The notes under the pieces: model-generated
The model's input: only the letters and a program-made list of their open reading frames with translations
Database searches by the model: none
What the model was told of the DNA's origin: nothing
Position numbers and translations under genes: made by a program
Part shown: positions 1 through 9,301 of the stretch, one piece after another
Layout: the number at the start of each line of letters is the position of its first letter
Numbering within the stretch: position 1 is the first letter of the stretch
DNA from: Woronichinia naegeliana WA131
GTDB lineage: Bacteria > Cyanobacteriota > Cyanobacteriia > Cyanobacteriales > Microcystaceae
Assembly: GCA_025370055.1 (NCBI GenBank)
Contig: CP073041.1
Span: 5,302,272-5,366,271 of the forward strand
Direction of reading: 5' to 3'
DNA length: 64,000 nt

Positions 1-634
1 GACCATCAGCTAATTTACGGTCACAACGCACACCGACGATAACCGCAAGACGGCGTTTTTTCATCGCTTGAAGGAATTGCACACTACTAAAGGCGGTATC
101 GGCTAAAATGACAACCCGAAAAGCACTCAGGAGTTCTTTGGGTAGGCTATCCACTAATCGCACCGCGAGTTGAGCGGGACTTCTTGTTTCTTTACCTCTC
201 CAAACTCGAAATCCCCAGGGGACTAGAAATTCTCCTATCACCAGATAAATCACCAAAAGATGTAAACCCCTCTTCCCGTGAAGAACATGAATTAAATGCT
301 CAAAAGCCTTAAATTTTCCGCATTTCTCCAGTGTCGTTAAGTCCACAATCACCTGCAACCAAGGTCGTCTTCCTCTTGGAGCATAGGTAAGTAGTTCTTT
401 GAGAATTGCTTTTCGCACTGCTCGGATAATTTGGCGAGTACCCCAATCATACTGATTCAAAAATCGGCTTAAGGCCGAGGGTGATTTTGTTTGACTATGT
501 TGGGGTAGAGGATGACCTTGAGCTTCTAGGAATAGCCCCAACATTGCCTGCAAACTATCGCGTTGATAGGAGGTCGGCATCAAACCTAGCAATGTATAAA
601 CTAGGGTCTGGGCTTGTATAAGAATGGTTTCCAT
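1..634 (-). CDS. DDE transposase, N-terminal part (runs off window)
   Basis: An open frame runs from an ATG at 634 leftward to the window edge without a stop (about 211 codons). The protein has a helical N-terminus, then VDLTTLEK and later ILADTAFSS, which look like the first and second catalytic Asp regions of an IS4/IS701-type DDE transposase; the catalytic Glu would lie outside the window. The family assignment is tentative. Its upstream flank (635-722) is AT-rich non-coding DNA that meets a fragment of a different IS at about 723, so the upstream end of the element is probably cut. Confidence 0.7.
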   Translation of the reverse strand, partial: METILIQAQTLVYTLLGLMPTSYQRDSLQAMLGLFLEAQGHPLPQHSQTKSPSALSRFLNQYDWGTRQIIRAVRKAILKELLTYAPRGRRPWLQVIVDLTTLEKCGKFKAFEHLIHVLHGKRGLHLLVIYLVIGEFLVPWGFRVWRGKETRSPAQLAVRLVDSLPKELLSAFRVVILADTAFSSVQFLQAMKKRRLAVIVGVRCDRKLADG

Positions 635-722
635 TGTTTTGCTGTTTTTTCACTTCTACTCCTTTTTCCACTTTCTTGACCCTTTCCGCCAGTCGTTCTT
701 TTGTTCTGCTGCAAGATGTAAG

Positions 723-792
723 TTTATTCATAACTTCCTATAGGTCAAAGTTTTTCTGTCTCTATTTATACCATTTGAATTTGGAATTGCTG
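723..792. mobile_element. Terminal fragment of a D-family IS
   Basis: These 70 bases are the same as the transposase-proximal end of the intact D element (35809-35878), ending in the terminal inverted repeat GAATTTGGAATTGCTG. Only this end survives. Its outer edge is where the C1 element inserted. Confidence 0.75.
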
Positions 793-948
793 GTTTCAGA
801 ACAGCAATTCTAAATTTGAAAAATCAGGAGGAATTAGTGGCGGGTAGAGGGTCAAATGGCTCAAGCATAAAATCAAGAAGGTGTTGCCAGCTATCAAAGG
901 CACTGGTATCGTCTAGCTAGAAGCTATAAACGTTGCAATACAAGAGGT

Positions 949-1148
949 TCAACAAATCAGGCGAATTTGGAGTAAGTCCTCCCAAGTTAACCCTTTTTGA
1001 ATTATACCGAGAGCTACCGCAGGAACTTTTTTCGTCGTAAAATGGCTGCGAACAAAGTTATGAACCATCCAGAAAATATCTAGCACTCGCTGTAATCCCA
1101 CAACAGATTTAGCATAAGTATTTGTTCGACGACGAAAGGCGGCTAAAT
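949..1148 (-). pseudogene. E1 IS1-like transposase, C-terminal piece
   Basis: On the minus strand this encodes the last about 65 residues of the E transposase, matching the C-terminus of the intact copy at 41253-42332 and ending QIRLIC then a stop. It is separated from its N-terminal part by the A1 insertion. Confidence 0.85.
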
Positions 1149-1355
1149 AGGGCTTGCTGAAAAAGTCAAAAAACGAAAGAAATGTGGGTTAGGGAAGTAT
1201 GGACTGAAAAAGCATAGATAACTTATCCTTATGGAAACAAATCAAAATACAGATTTTGTTTAATCTATTGTTCCTTTCTGTCTAAAAAGGTCAACACAAA
1301 TCACTCCTCACAAAAGAGAGGAAAATTAACACCATTTTTCACAAGAAAAACGACT

Positions 1356-2128
1356 CTACAACTTTTTACTTTTTGTCTTCTGAAGTAGAGTAGAAAGATT
1401 CATTACCAAAAAGTTCATCGCAATTACCGTTTCCGAGGTCTCAGGTAGTTTGGCCATCACTCGACCAAGACTAAATTTCCTCTTTCCCTGTCCGAATTTA
1501 CCCTCAATGGCATTACGCACTCTTTCATCTGAGCGTGCCTCTTTCTTTTTTTCTTTGCTCACCTCTTTCGGCGGTCTTCCCAATCGGGGACCACTCATTC
1601 TTATATCCCTTTCTTTACAATAAGCTCGATTCGCTTTTGTTCGATAGATTTTATCCACATGAACCGATTCCGGATAACATCCTGTTTCCCTTTTATATTC
1701 TTCTATTCGCGCTTGTAAATCTCCCGATTCGTTGTAATTATCCCAACTTAATTTGTCTAAGAAGACAAAGCCATTCACATTACTTGCCGATATTTTAGCT
1801 CCAAACTCTACTGCTTTTCCCGCTTTTCCACGCACTATTGGACGCACGTGAGGTTGGCTTACACTCACAATTCTGTTTTCTACTTTATTTGTCTTTTTTT
1901 CATACATTTCTAACTGTTGCTCATACACTTTTCCTATCGTTACAAGCTCTTCTTGCTCTTTTTTCGTTAGTTTTTCTAACTTTGCTCCCTCTTCTATCAT
2001 TTTTTCTATATCAGACAAGTTTCTTTTTATATATCCTAGTTGTTTTTTTGTTCCTTTTCTTCTTTCTTTTTTTGACACACGACGTTTTTTTGCTATGGCT
2101 AAGTACTCTTTTCTTGCCACTTCCCTAT
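1356..2128 (-). pseudogene. A1 transposase, C-terminal half
   Basis: This encodes the C-terminal part of the 452-aa IS1182/IS5-type transposase: the VDKIYRT region (second Asp) and EGKFGQGKR (catalytic Glu). The reading frame is cut by B1 just after the target duplication CTTCCCTAT. It is otherwise unmutated relative to intact copies, so the insertion is probably recent. Confidence 0.9.
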
Positions 2129-2141
2129 CTGACTTTTCCCG

Positions 2142-3317
2142 TTAAGTGCGGATTGCAAGCTGCCAGCCTTGGCAAAGGTCATGCAACTTCAACCAACCGC
2201 GCCAAAGGACTTGGATACCGAGAGGAGTTTTACGACGATGTTCAAGATAACCACCAAGAAAAGCAACAGACTCGACAGCCCAAGCAACAGTCAAAATAGG
2301 GGGAAGTTTTTGAGAGGCGGCTGCTTTTAACACCTGAAGTTGAAGAGGATTAAGAATTTCAATCGCGAGAGCATCGGGCTGGGTACGATGAAGATAAGTA
2401 ACGTGTAAAAGTTCAACAGCAATGACACTTAAAAAACCCAAAAGAGTTTTCATTCCATCAGAGGCAAGTCGATAACGCTCACTCTGACAACCAGACTTAA
2501 GGACTTTATGAAATTCTTCAACCCGCCATCGGTAGGTGTACCAACGAAGAATAGTGACAGCCATCTCAATAGTCTCAACAACTTCTGTAGTCAGAAGCAT
2601 CCAAGATAAAGGAGTTTCGCCTTCGGGACAATCGATTTCTGTCGCATAAACAGCATAGACATTCAACGGGTCACGATTATCAAAACGATAGGGAGTTCGT
2701 AGATTAACTGAGCAAAATCGGACGGCAAGCTTAACCTTCCGTGCTTTTCTTTTTCCTGTACTCGGAATCTCGATTTCTTGATGAAAACGAATCGGTTCTG
2801 ATTCCAAATGTTGCCAAAGTCGTTCACTATTTTTGTCTAAACTACGATTATGAGACGCTCTGACCAGCACTCCTGTATGCTTGAGTTGACGCACTGAGTC
2901 AAAGACTTCTGAAACATCTCCTTCTCTGTCAAATACATGAATTACCCTCGTTGAACTTTCTACCTGTTTCTCACAGGTGTTTAGAGCCTCTACCCATTTG
3001 TAGGATTCTTTTTCCTCAAATGGTCTTTGACGAGCTGCTTTTCTTTGTTCTTTCTGTCTTTCTTTTTTCTGCTTCGCCGTTTCATCTGTTGGGGGCTTTT
3101 CTTTTACCTCCCTATTCCACAGTTTTTGCCATAATAAACCTAATACTTGTCCTTTTTCTGGCTCAATTGCTAAAGCACTATGCAGTATTAATCCATTCCC
3201 TCCTTTTCCAGTCGGCCCATACCCTTCCCTTTTTTCCTTGATATTGCGATAATCTAAGAAGGTCGTATCTCCGACTGATAGCATTATCTTATATTCTTCT
3301 ACGGCGGCAGTTGTCAT
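2142..3317 (-). CDS. IS4-like transposase, catalytic part (B1)
   Basis: 391 codons. Catalytic features of the IS4/Tn5 group are visible: GDTTFLDY (first Asp), HVFDREGD (second Asp) and YRWRVEEFHKVLK, which fits the Y-(2)-R-(3)-E-(6)-K signature with the catalytic Glu. The start shown is the first ATG; the real protein is probably a fusion with the upstream ORF at 3335-3529 in the neighbouring frame (see findings). Transposase acting in cis on the B ends. Confidence 0.85.
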   Translation of the reverse strand: MTTAAVEEYKIMLSVGDTTFLDYRNIKEKREGYGPTGKGGNGLILHSALAIEPEKGQVLGLLWQKLWNREVKEKPPTDETAKQKKERQKEQRKAARQRPFEEKESYKWVEALNTCEKQVESSTRVIHVFDREGDVSEVFDSVRQLKHTGVLVRASHNRSLDKNSERLWQHLESEPIRFHQEIEIPSTGKRKARKVKLAVRFCSVNLRTPYRFDNRDPLNVYAVYATEIDCPEGETPLSWMLLTTEVVETIEMAVTILRWYTYRWRVEEFHKVLKSGCQSERYRLASDGMKTLLGFLSVIAVELLHVTYLHRTQPDALAIEILNPLQLQVLKAAASQKLPPILTVAWAVESVAFLGGYLEHRRKTPLGIQVLWRGWLKLHDLCQGWQLAIRT

Positions 3318-3334
3318 TTCACAGTGCGGCTCTA

Positions 3335-3529
3335 TTATCTTGACAAAGTCTGTTTTCGGATTCCCAAAAATTCATAGGCCCTCTTTAACTCGTTTCCTCC
3401 CTTAAACACTTCTGATAAGGCTTTTCCAAACCCCTCACTTAACTTTTTCCCAATCGAGAAGGCACGATTGTTTAGCCTCTCGTCTCCCAATTCACAACTG
3501 GCAAAGTTTTTTGTCCACCATTCCAACAT
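3335..3529 (-). CDS. IS4-like transposase, N-terminal DNA-binding part (B1)
   Basis: 64 codons, starting ATG at 3529. The LGDERLNNRAFSIGKKLSE... stretch and a terminal AYEFLGIRK resemble the Tn5-type N-terminal DNA-binding domain found at the start of IS4-family transposases. The frame stops a few codons before the catalytic ORF, which lies in the -1 frame. A CGA-AAA-CAG stretch near the end of this ORF is the natural joining point. Confidence 0.7.
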   Translation of the reverse strand: MLEWWTKNFASCELGDERLNNRAFSIGKKLSEGFGKALSEVFKGGNELKRAYEFLGIRKQTLSR

Positions 3530-3730
3530 TTTTTGACCTGCCCTTTAAGATTTTCTCCATTTTACAGTCTCATACTCCCTTCATCCTTTGTTTTTGAAAT
3601 TTGAACGATAAGCGGGATGATGGCTTCAGAATATTTTTTTCCTGTCAAGAGAATCATTACTCAAACCCTTGCCAGATAAAGCCTCTAGAAGTTTGCATTG
3701 CTGGATTTTGGACTTAACGGGAAAAGTCAG

Positions 3731-4325
3731 CTTCCCTATAAGTCCTCGGCTTTTCTTTCCTTTTCTCTTTTATTTCTTCATACAGCTTATCTATTATTTT
3801 TTCTGTTTTTTCTCTGGCATCATTCAATATTCCTATATCCGTTGGATATTTTATATCTGCTGGTGTACAAGTCGCATCTAACAATAACTTTCCTTCATTT
3901 TCTTTTTTTTCTGACGCTACACCCGTCGCTTTTTTTTCTATTTCTTTATTAATTTTATTTATTAATTCCATTCCTATTTTTTTACGAAAATGAACCATCA
4001 TTGACGCATTAAATGCTTCTTTGCTACTATAGCTTTCCATTCCTATAAAGTACTGTAAATAAGGGTTCTCTTTTATTTGTTCTACTGTTTCTCTGTCACT
4101 TTTTCCTGAAATTTCTTTGATAATTAATGCTCCTAATGCCATTCTAAATGATTTGGCTGGGGCTCCTTTTTTTTCTGTGAAGTTTTTTGCATATTCTTCC
4201 TCATATTCTTCCCAGGGAATCATTTTTGACATTTCTATCCAACGATTTTCTTCGTCTAACTGCCCGCCGAACAGATTTTTCAAGTTTTCTGGTGTTTCAA
4301 TTGAGTACTGTTGCTTTCGGTACAT
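3731..4325 (-). pseudogene. A1 transposase, N-terminal half
   Basis: ATG at 4325, beginning MYRKQQYSIETPENL; it carries the first catalytic region LLLDATCTPADIKYP and is interrupted by B1. Together with 1356-2128 it restores a complete 452-aa IS1182-like transposase. Confidence 0.9.
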
Positions 4326-4453
4326 CTGCTTTCTCTCTTCTTAATGCAATGGTTTTGAGGCATTCTACCCTATTTTCGTGCATTCTAGCGGTTCTTAATT
4401 CGCCTACTATTTTTCTCCGTAAAGGTTTCAGCTTTTTTCAGCAAGCCCTAAAT

Positions 4454-5333
4454 AGCGTCGTAGAGAACTATTAAATGCCTCAACGTGGTTGGCATGAACA
4501 TCCTTGTCTTCTGGTTTTTCTGTTGTCTCAGGATGTTCAGTTTTCGGAGTTTCTACTTTCTCTAGTTTACCCTCAGAATCTCGACGTTTACTACTCTTAT
4601 TTTTTAATCTTACCACCATACCCTTCGGTAATACTTTGGTGGGACGACCTCGCTTCCCAGTCCTTAATACTTCGTGACAAATATTAAATAGCAGTTGACT
4701 ATATCGCTTTTCTCCATCTGTAAATAACTGGAGAGATTCTGCACTCCTTTCAAATAATTCCGCTACCGTCATCATTGCTTCTAGAAATAATTTCTGCTCT
4801 TTTTTACCACATTTTAAATGCCAAATAAAGCGGCTAGCCCTGTCCATGAGCACGATTGTCCACCCCTCAGAGGCACTTGCTTCTTTATTTTTTCCAACTT
4901 TTGTGTATAGTTCATCCCCTTCTATTACTAATTTAACAAATTCATTCACTAAGGCGTATAAAAATAATGTCTCTTGTAATCCTGATAATTTCTTTTCCCA
5001 ATTCAATATTGTTGTTTTTGCGTAGCCGAATACTCGGGCTGCTGCATTTAATCCTATTCCTTCCATTCTGGCTTTTAATACTTTTACAATTTCACTTAAT
5101 GGGGTTTCTAAGCCAGCGATTACGCTACCATAAGTCTCAGCAAAACAAGAACCACATTCTTGACAGATGAACATTTTACGTTCCCCGTTACCTTTCGTTT
5201 GGTAATGAGAATGTATTTTTACTTTTTCACTATAGCAATGAGGGCAGTTTTTCTGAAATAAGGCTTCCTCTTTCTCTTGAGGTAAGCCAATATCACTTAG
5301 GAGGTCAATTGAGCTTTTATTCAATGTTGACAT
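4454..5333 (-). pseudogene. E1 IS1-like transposase, N-terminal part
   Basis: ATG at 5333. An N-terminal zinc ribbon with paired cysteines (CPHC and CQECGSC), an HTH-like segment (GLNAAARVFGYAKTTILNWEKK) and the start of the catalytic domain (EGDELYTKV, IVLMDRASRFIWHL) are intact. A1 interrupts the frame near RRYLA. The intact homologue is 41253-42332. Confidence 0.88.
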
Positions 5334-5480
5334 TGCTTTCCGTTTTCCCTTTCTTTAATATAATGACAATAATAATAGTATAACAAAAACGGGAATATGT
5401 CCAGTCGTAAGTTATTTTCTATTTTCTCAAACTCTTACACCATAACTTTTTCTAGCTTTGATCACACGATACCAGTACCC

Positions 5481-6778
5481 TATCAAAGACAAAATAGGTA
5501 GTAAGAGTGCGTAAATGGGAAAAAAAGCATCTTCGAGCCCCTAAAAGTAGTCGGATACGTTGGTAGGACTCATCTAAAAGCTGTAAAACGGTGTGAAACA
5601 AGAAAGCCAGTAAATTTAAGGTGAGCAAAAAGGTAGCAAGATGGTGGTCACCATGTCCAAAATTGTGTTCTAGATGGTAGCCCTGAGTCTTAAGAGTATT
5701 ATGGTTCTCATTTTCGGTTTTCCAACGAGAGCGAGCGACACTGACTAACTCAACAATGTTATCGGCTTGGGAAAAATGGTCGGTAATCCAATCGTTGTGA
5801 AAGAGAACCTGACCATCAGAACGGCGAGTAACAGTGACCTCAAACCAATGAGTATTGAGGGCGGCGGAACCATCTCTTAGGGGCAAGTGATAAGTCCAAC
5901 GATAATGATAGTCATGCCAATCGCGACCATGACGACGACGCTCATGGAAAGAGTAAACTTCCCCAATCTTCTCGGCATAGTCCAAAAACTCATAGAGAGT
6001 AGGGTGAGATTCAGGCAAACAGACAAAAAGATAGTGAAAGTGGTTTTGAAGAGCCTCTTCGCACATCGGTTGACGACTATAGAGGTCATCCCCCAATCAT
6101 AGTAACGCTAAACGGGTCAAAGAATTCTCGATGTCTGTGGAGCCAACGTTTTGCCGCCGCTACCTCACAGTCCTGTTTCTCGTGACCATCTTGAGGAGTA
6201 ATAAATTCAGGGTCAAGACTAATCACCGCTTTTTGCTGAGGTGAGACAATTACCGGTAAGATTGCCGAATGAAAGTAAGTCACTGTCCCGTTTTTATGGG
6301 TTCGATGGGAACATTGCTCACAGTGGATATTTTGGGAGGAGAAATACTCTGTGCCATCTAGCGGAATTAGTAATTGCTTGTCTAACACCTCATACCGAGT
6401 CAATATTCCTCTGGTCTTTAGTAGTTGATAAATGTCACTAAACACCACAAATAACGAATTGGCTTTGATTTTATCCAGGATATTGCGGATTTGATTGTCA
6501 CTAGGTATTTTGATGGCACCGAATAGAGTTTGAAGATTATCCCTACCGTTGCGACTATGCAGTTGTCTTTGATGTTCTAGGAATGATTCACATTGCATTA
6601 GAAACAGGCTGAAACCACCTAGTACCGCATCTTTTAGGCTGTAGGTTGTATTTGGACTGGGTTGGCGAGGGTCTTTCATTTTCTCTATACTTGCTACCAA
6701 GTACGCTATCAGACCAGTCATACTGATTATTCCTTGCATCTTTTCTTCCTCTCTGGCTACCTTGTTGTCCTTTCCCAT
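5481..6778 (-). pseudogene. C1 transposase, split by E1 and frame-broken
   Basis: ATG at 6778 (MGKDNKVAREEEKM...). The frame ends at about 6086 after SVTMIGG and resumes one base over as GDDLYSRQP. The same break, five Gs where the related D transposase has four, is present in all C copies here. The last 25 residues lie beyond E1 at 824-898. Catalytic-looking segments are LIPLDGTEYFSS, GDDLYSRQP and ENENHNTLK. I cannot name the IS family with certainty. Confidence 0.8.
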
Positions 6779-6836
6779 TATCCTTTTTTTCTACAACCCT
6801 TACCTCGCCTTAAATTTAGAATTGCTGGTTTCAGAA

Positions 6837-8073
6837 CAGGGCAAACGCATCTTATCCGAGTAAAACCTTAAGGAGATAGTCCTCGTCCCAACCAGCGCGT
6901 AGCCGTTTATTCTTGATACCAAGTTTCAGAGTATTTTCCTTTGTGAGCAAGTTAAGAGCGATATGGCGTAAGACGGCTAAATTCTCAGGAGCAAAATCCT
7001 TACGAATGCGACAAGCATCCTCGTTGAAGGCCAAGTCTAGAACCCAATGTAAAGAGTTTTCTATCAACCAATGACTACGAACAGATTGGGATAATTTTTG
7101 AGCATTACTCGGCAGGCTACTGATATAGTAGCGAGTCTCATACTCTGTTTTGTCTTTCAATCGTCTCTCCGCTTTAATCATACAGATGCTCGTCAACTTT
7201 GCCCATTTCTCCCCACCCAGCAAAAATTCTGTTTGTTCCATCGTCCAGCAACGGCGAATTTCAATCCGTCCATGTCCCTTGTCTATTGTTTGATGAAAAT
7301 CATGCTTAATTCCCACAAAATTAACCGATTGAGCATGAGCAAATAATTGTTCAACATCCTCACATAAATTACCTTGATTGCCTTTCAATGCCAAAACATA
7401 ATCTCCCCCTCGCCCTACTATCTGTTGGGCAATCTTTGTCTGAGTTCCCATGGCATCAATCGTTACGATACAACCTTTGACCTCTAGCATTTTCAGGAGT
7501 TTAGGAATCGCCGTGATTTCATTCGATTTGCTTTCCACCTTGCACTGTCCTAGTACTAGACGATTTGCTGTTGCCCATGCACTTACCATCTGAATTGCGC
7601 CCTTTCCGTTGGCATTGTCATAGGAGTGGCGAAGGGTTTTGCCGTCAATCGCTATCACTTCTCCTTCACTTACCTCCGCTATACTTTTGACCCAATGCAG
7701 AAAACAGTCTTGAAATTGCTCTGGATTCAGACTAGCAAATACACGCGCAAACGTATCGTCGGAGGGGATGCCATTCGGCAATTCCAAAATTTTTTTTAGC
7801 CATTGATGTTTAGCCTTGCCGAAACTTTCCATGGCTACCCAACCTTCTGCTCCACAAATGACGGCTAAGATGGCAATCGTTAGAATATCAATGAGTTTAT
7901 GCCGTTTTGTTCGTTCGATGCGAGGGTCATCTATTTCGGCAAAGTGTTCTACCAGTCTATATTTGGGTCGGAGTTTCATCGCTTTTGTTTTCTATGCACT
8001 TTCCCTTATTTTCCCTTATCCATCCCTCTATAATGTTCTTGTATCTGTATCATTTTTAGATGCGTTCGCCCTG
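6837..8073 (-). mobile_element. G1: intact ISAs1-family element
   Basis: 1237 bp, ends CAGGGCAAACGCATCT and inverted AGATGCGTTCGCCCTG. A 10-bp TSD GGTTTCAGAA lies at 6827-6836 and 8074-8083. The left duplication overlaps the one used by C1, so two unrelated IS used the same site. Confidence 0.93.
6852..7979 (-). CDS. ISAs1-family transposase (G1)
   Basis: 375 aa, full length for the family (H-repeat/ISAs1 type). Visible segments are the N-terminal [22 protein letters not shown], first Asp in [14 protein letters not shown], second Asp in [14 protein letters not shown] and the C-terminal [20 protein letters not shown] with the catalytic Glu region. No frameshift is visible, and both ends and the TSD are present, so this copy could be active. 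Confidence 0.93.
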   Translation of the reverse strand: MKLRPKYRLVEHFAEIDDPRIERTKRHKLIDILTIAILAVICGAEGWVAMESFGKAKHQWLKKILELPNGIPSDDTFARVFASLNPEQFQDCFLHWVKSIAEVSEGEVIAIDGKTLRHSYDNANGKGAIQMVSAWATANRLVLGQCKVESKSNEITAIPKLLKMLEVKGCIVTIDAMGTQTKIAQQIVGRGGDYVLALKGNQGNLCEDVEQLFAHAQSVNFVGIKHDFHQTIDKGHGRIEIRRCWTMEQTEFLLGGEKWAKLTSICMIKAERRLKDKTEYETRYYISSLPSNAQKLSQSVRSHWLIENSLHWVLDLAFNEDACRIRKDFAPENLAVLRHIALNLLTKENTLKLGIKNKRLRAGWDEDYLLKVLLG

Positions 8074-8123
8074 GGTTTCAGAACTTACGCATTGACAGGA
8101 TTTCCATAATGTGTGTTTGAGCT

Positions 8124-8606
8124 TCAGACTATTCCTTCCCAGTTATTGAGGTCAAGGCAGTTAGACTCTAAATTATTAACAATAAAAGAGCGGATGACCT
8201 CAGTAAATAAATTTCTCTGCAAGGAATACCAATTGATAATTTGCCCTTTAAATCGGAGGCATTCTAACTGAACAAAGCAGCGAATGGCACAAAAGATATG
8301 AGTCCTTATCGCCCGACTTTCTCTCACTTGAAACCTCTCAATATTACACACTTGTTTTAAGGCGTGATGATACTCCTCAATTCCCCAATGTTGGTCATGA
8401 ATTTTCTGGAATTCTCTCCAGGTGATTGAGTCCAGTTTATCTAAATTGGGGACGAACATCACGTAGTAACGAATTTCGTTTTTGAGAACCGTTCTAAATA
8501 CCTTGACTCGTCCCACTTGTTTGAGATAAACAATTAAGCCATCTTGAGGAATATCTAAAGTTTGAACTTGAACATATTTAGTTTCTAGTTCAACCGAGAC
8601 TAAACG
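8124..8606 (-). pseudogene. DDE transposase, C-terminal fragment
   Basis: The open frame continues from 8606 (RLVSVELETKYVQVQTLD...) through WGIEEYHHALKQVCNIERFQ, a segment like the catalytic Glu helix of IS701/IS4-type transposases, to a stop at 8124. The N-terminus is missing: the frame is cut exactly where element M1 begins (8607). Confidence 0.7.
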
Positions 8607-9030
8607 CAGGGTAATCGCATCTTATTTGTTACAAAAAATACAGACAAAAAGAGAGAAATATAGTGTAAAAAAGAAGCAGTCATCTAAGAGAAGAAAAGGC
8701 TATTATTTAAAAAAAGTAAGTGAGTGAGGTCAAAGATGGCAAAAGGCTTCGGCGCAAGAGTTCTAACCCCACAACAAGAAAAAGAAGTCAAAATTATCAA
8801 AAGAAGCATACTGAAACATTTTCAGTGCCTAAAAGAACCGAGAACAGGGAGAAGGCAAGACCATAACTTAACAGCAATTGTCACCATAGGAATATTGGCA
8901 GTATTGTCAGGGGCAGATGGCTTCGTAGCAATTGAAGCCTATGGCAAAGCCAAACGAGAATGGCTAGAAATGTTTCTAGAGTTACCAAAGGGAATTCCCT
9001 CTCACGATACCTTAAGATGCGATTACCCTG
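8607..9030 (+). mobile_element. M1: internally deleted ISAs1-type element
   Basis: 424 bp bounded by CAGGGTAATCGCATCTTA (8607) and its exact inverse ending at 9030. The transposase frame from ATG 8736 (MAKGFGARVLTPQQEKE...) is normal up to SHDT, then jumps straight into the right terminal repeat; M2 at 24531 continues with a normal sequence at that point. This is a non-autonomous deletion derivative. No TSD is visible. Confidence 0.8.
8736..9011 (+). pseudogene. Truncated ISAs1 transposase (M1)
   Basis: About 92 N-terminal codons, including the HFQCLKEPRTGRRQDHNL segment typical of the family; all catalytic residues are deleted. The frame reads on through the terminal repeat to a chance stop. 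Confidence 0.8.
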
Positions 9031-9213
9031 GTGCTGGTCTGCCCTGCATTGTGCCACTATTAGCAATGCCTCCGTTAGCAAATATCCCTGAATTGGCGAT
9101 CGAATAAACCTTGTCTCCCTATCTAGAAAAATGAGAAGGTTTAAGAATTTTTGCCTAATCAATAAGCCGTCACGCATTTAGATTGCATAATGATTTTGTT
9201 AGAAGTCTTTTAA

Positions 9214-9233
9214 CAAGGGGCTTAAGCCCCTTG
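9214..9233. terminator. Perfect 20-bp palindrome downstream of recA
   Basis: CAAGGGGCTTAAGCCCCTTG is a perfect inverted repeat about 70 bp beyond the recA stop. Read on the minus strand it is followed by TTAAAAG, a weak U-tract. Likely a recA terminator, though the spacer is very short. Confidence 0.5.
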
Positions 9234-9301
9234 CCTGCATGCGTTTGAGATGATTAACAGCTTAGCCCACTTTATTTAGAGCTAAACTCGGGACAATTAT
9301 C

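Larger units (their letters stand above)
2129..3730 (-). mobile_element. B1: IS4-like element nested in A1
   Basis: 1602 bp with CTGACTTTTCCCGTTAAGT at one end and its inverse at the other. It has a perfect 9-bp TSD CTTCCCTAT (2120-2128 and 3731-3739). The length is the same as the other two complete B copies (28925-30526 and 32236-33837). It is the innermost and therefore youngest layer of this nest. Confidence 0.95.
1149..4449 (-). mobile_element. A1: IS1182-like element nested in E1, itself split by B1
   Basis: It has AGGGCTTGCTGAAAAA ends and 4-bp duplications AAAT at 1145-1148 and 4450-4453. Removing B1 and its 9-bp duplication leaves 1690 bp, exactly the length of the intact A copies at 11812-13501 and 42943-44632. 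Confidence 0.92.
899..5480 (-). mobile_element. E1: IS1-like element nested in C1
   Basis: The ends match GGCACTGGTATCGTCT (899) and its degenerate inverted copy ending at 5480. The 8-bp direct repeat CTATCAAA flanks it (891-898 and 5481-5488), and joining the flanks restores the C transposase reading. The element is split by A1 at 1149-4449. Confidence 0.88.
802..6827 (-). mobile_element. C1: C-family IS carrying three nested IS
   Basis: The left end is CAGCAATTCTAAATTTG at 802 and the right end is its inverted counterpart ending at 6827. A 9-bp duplication GTTTCAGAA lies immediately outside (793-801 and 6828-6836). The IS's own sequence is 802-898 plus 5481-6827; everything between is E1, which contains A1, which contains B1. 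Each step has its own target duplication. Confidence 0.9.

Noticed and set aside
2951-3241. Antisense ORF inside the IS4-like copies (also 29414, 33058)
   Set aside because: Occurs only as a shadow of the transposase frame, with no start context or independent conservation.
8881-9177. Minus-strand ORF spanning the end of M1
   Set aside because: Half of it is antisense to the truncated ISAs1 gene and half to terminal-repeat and non-coding DNA; composition is not convincing.
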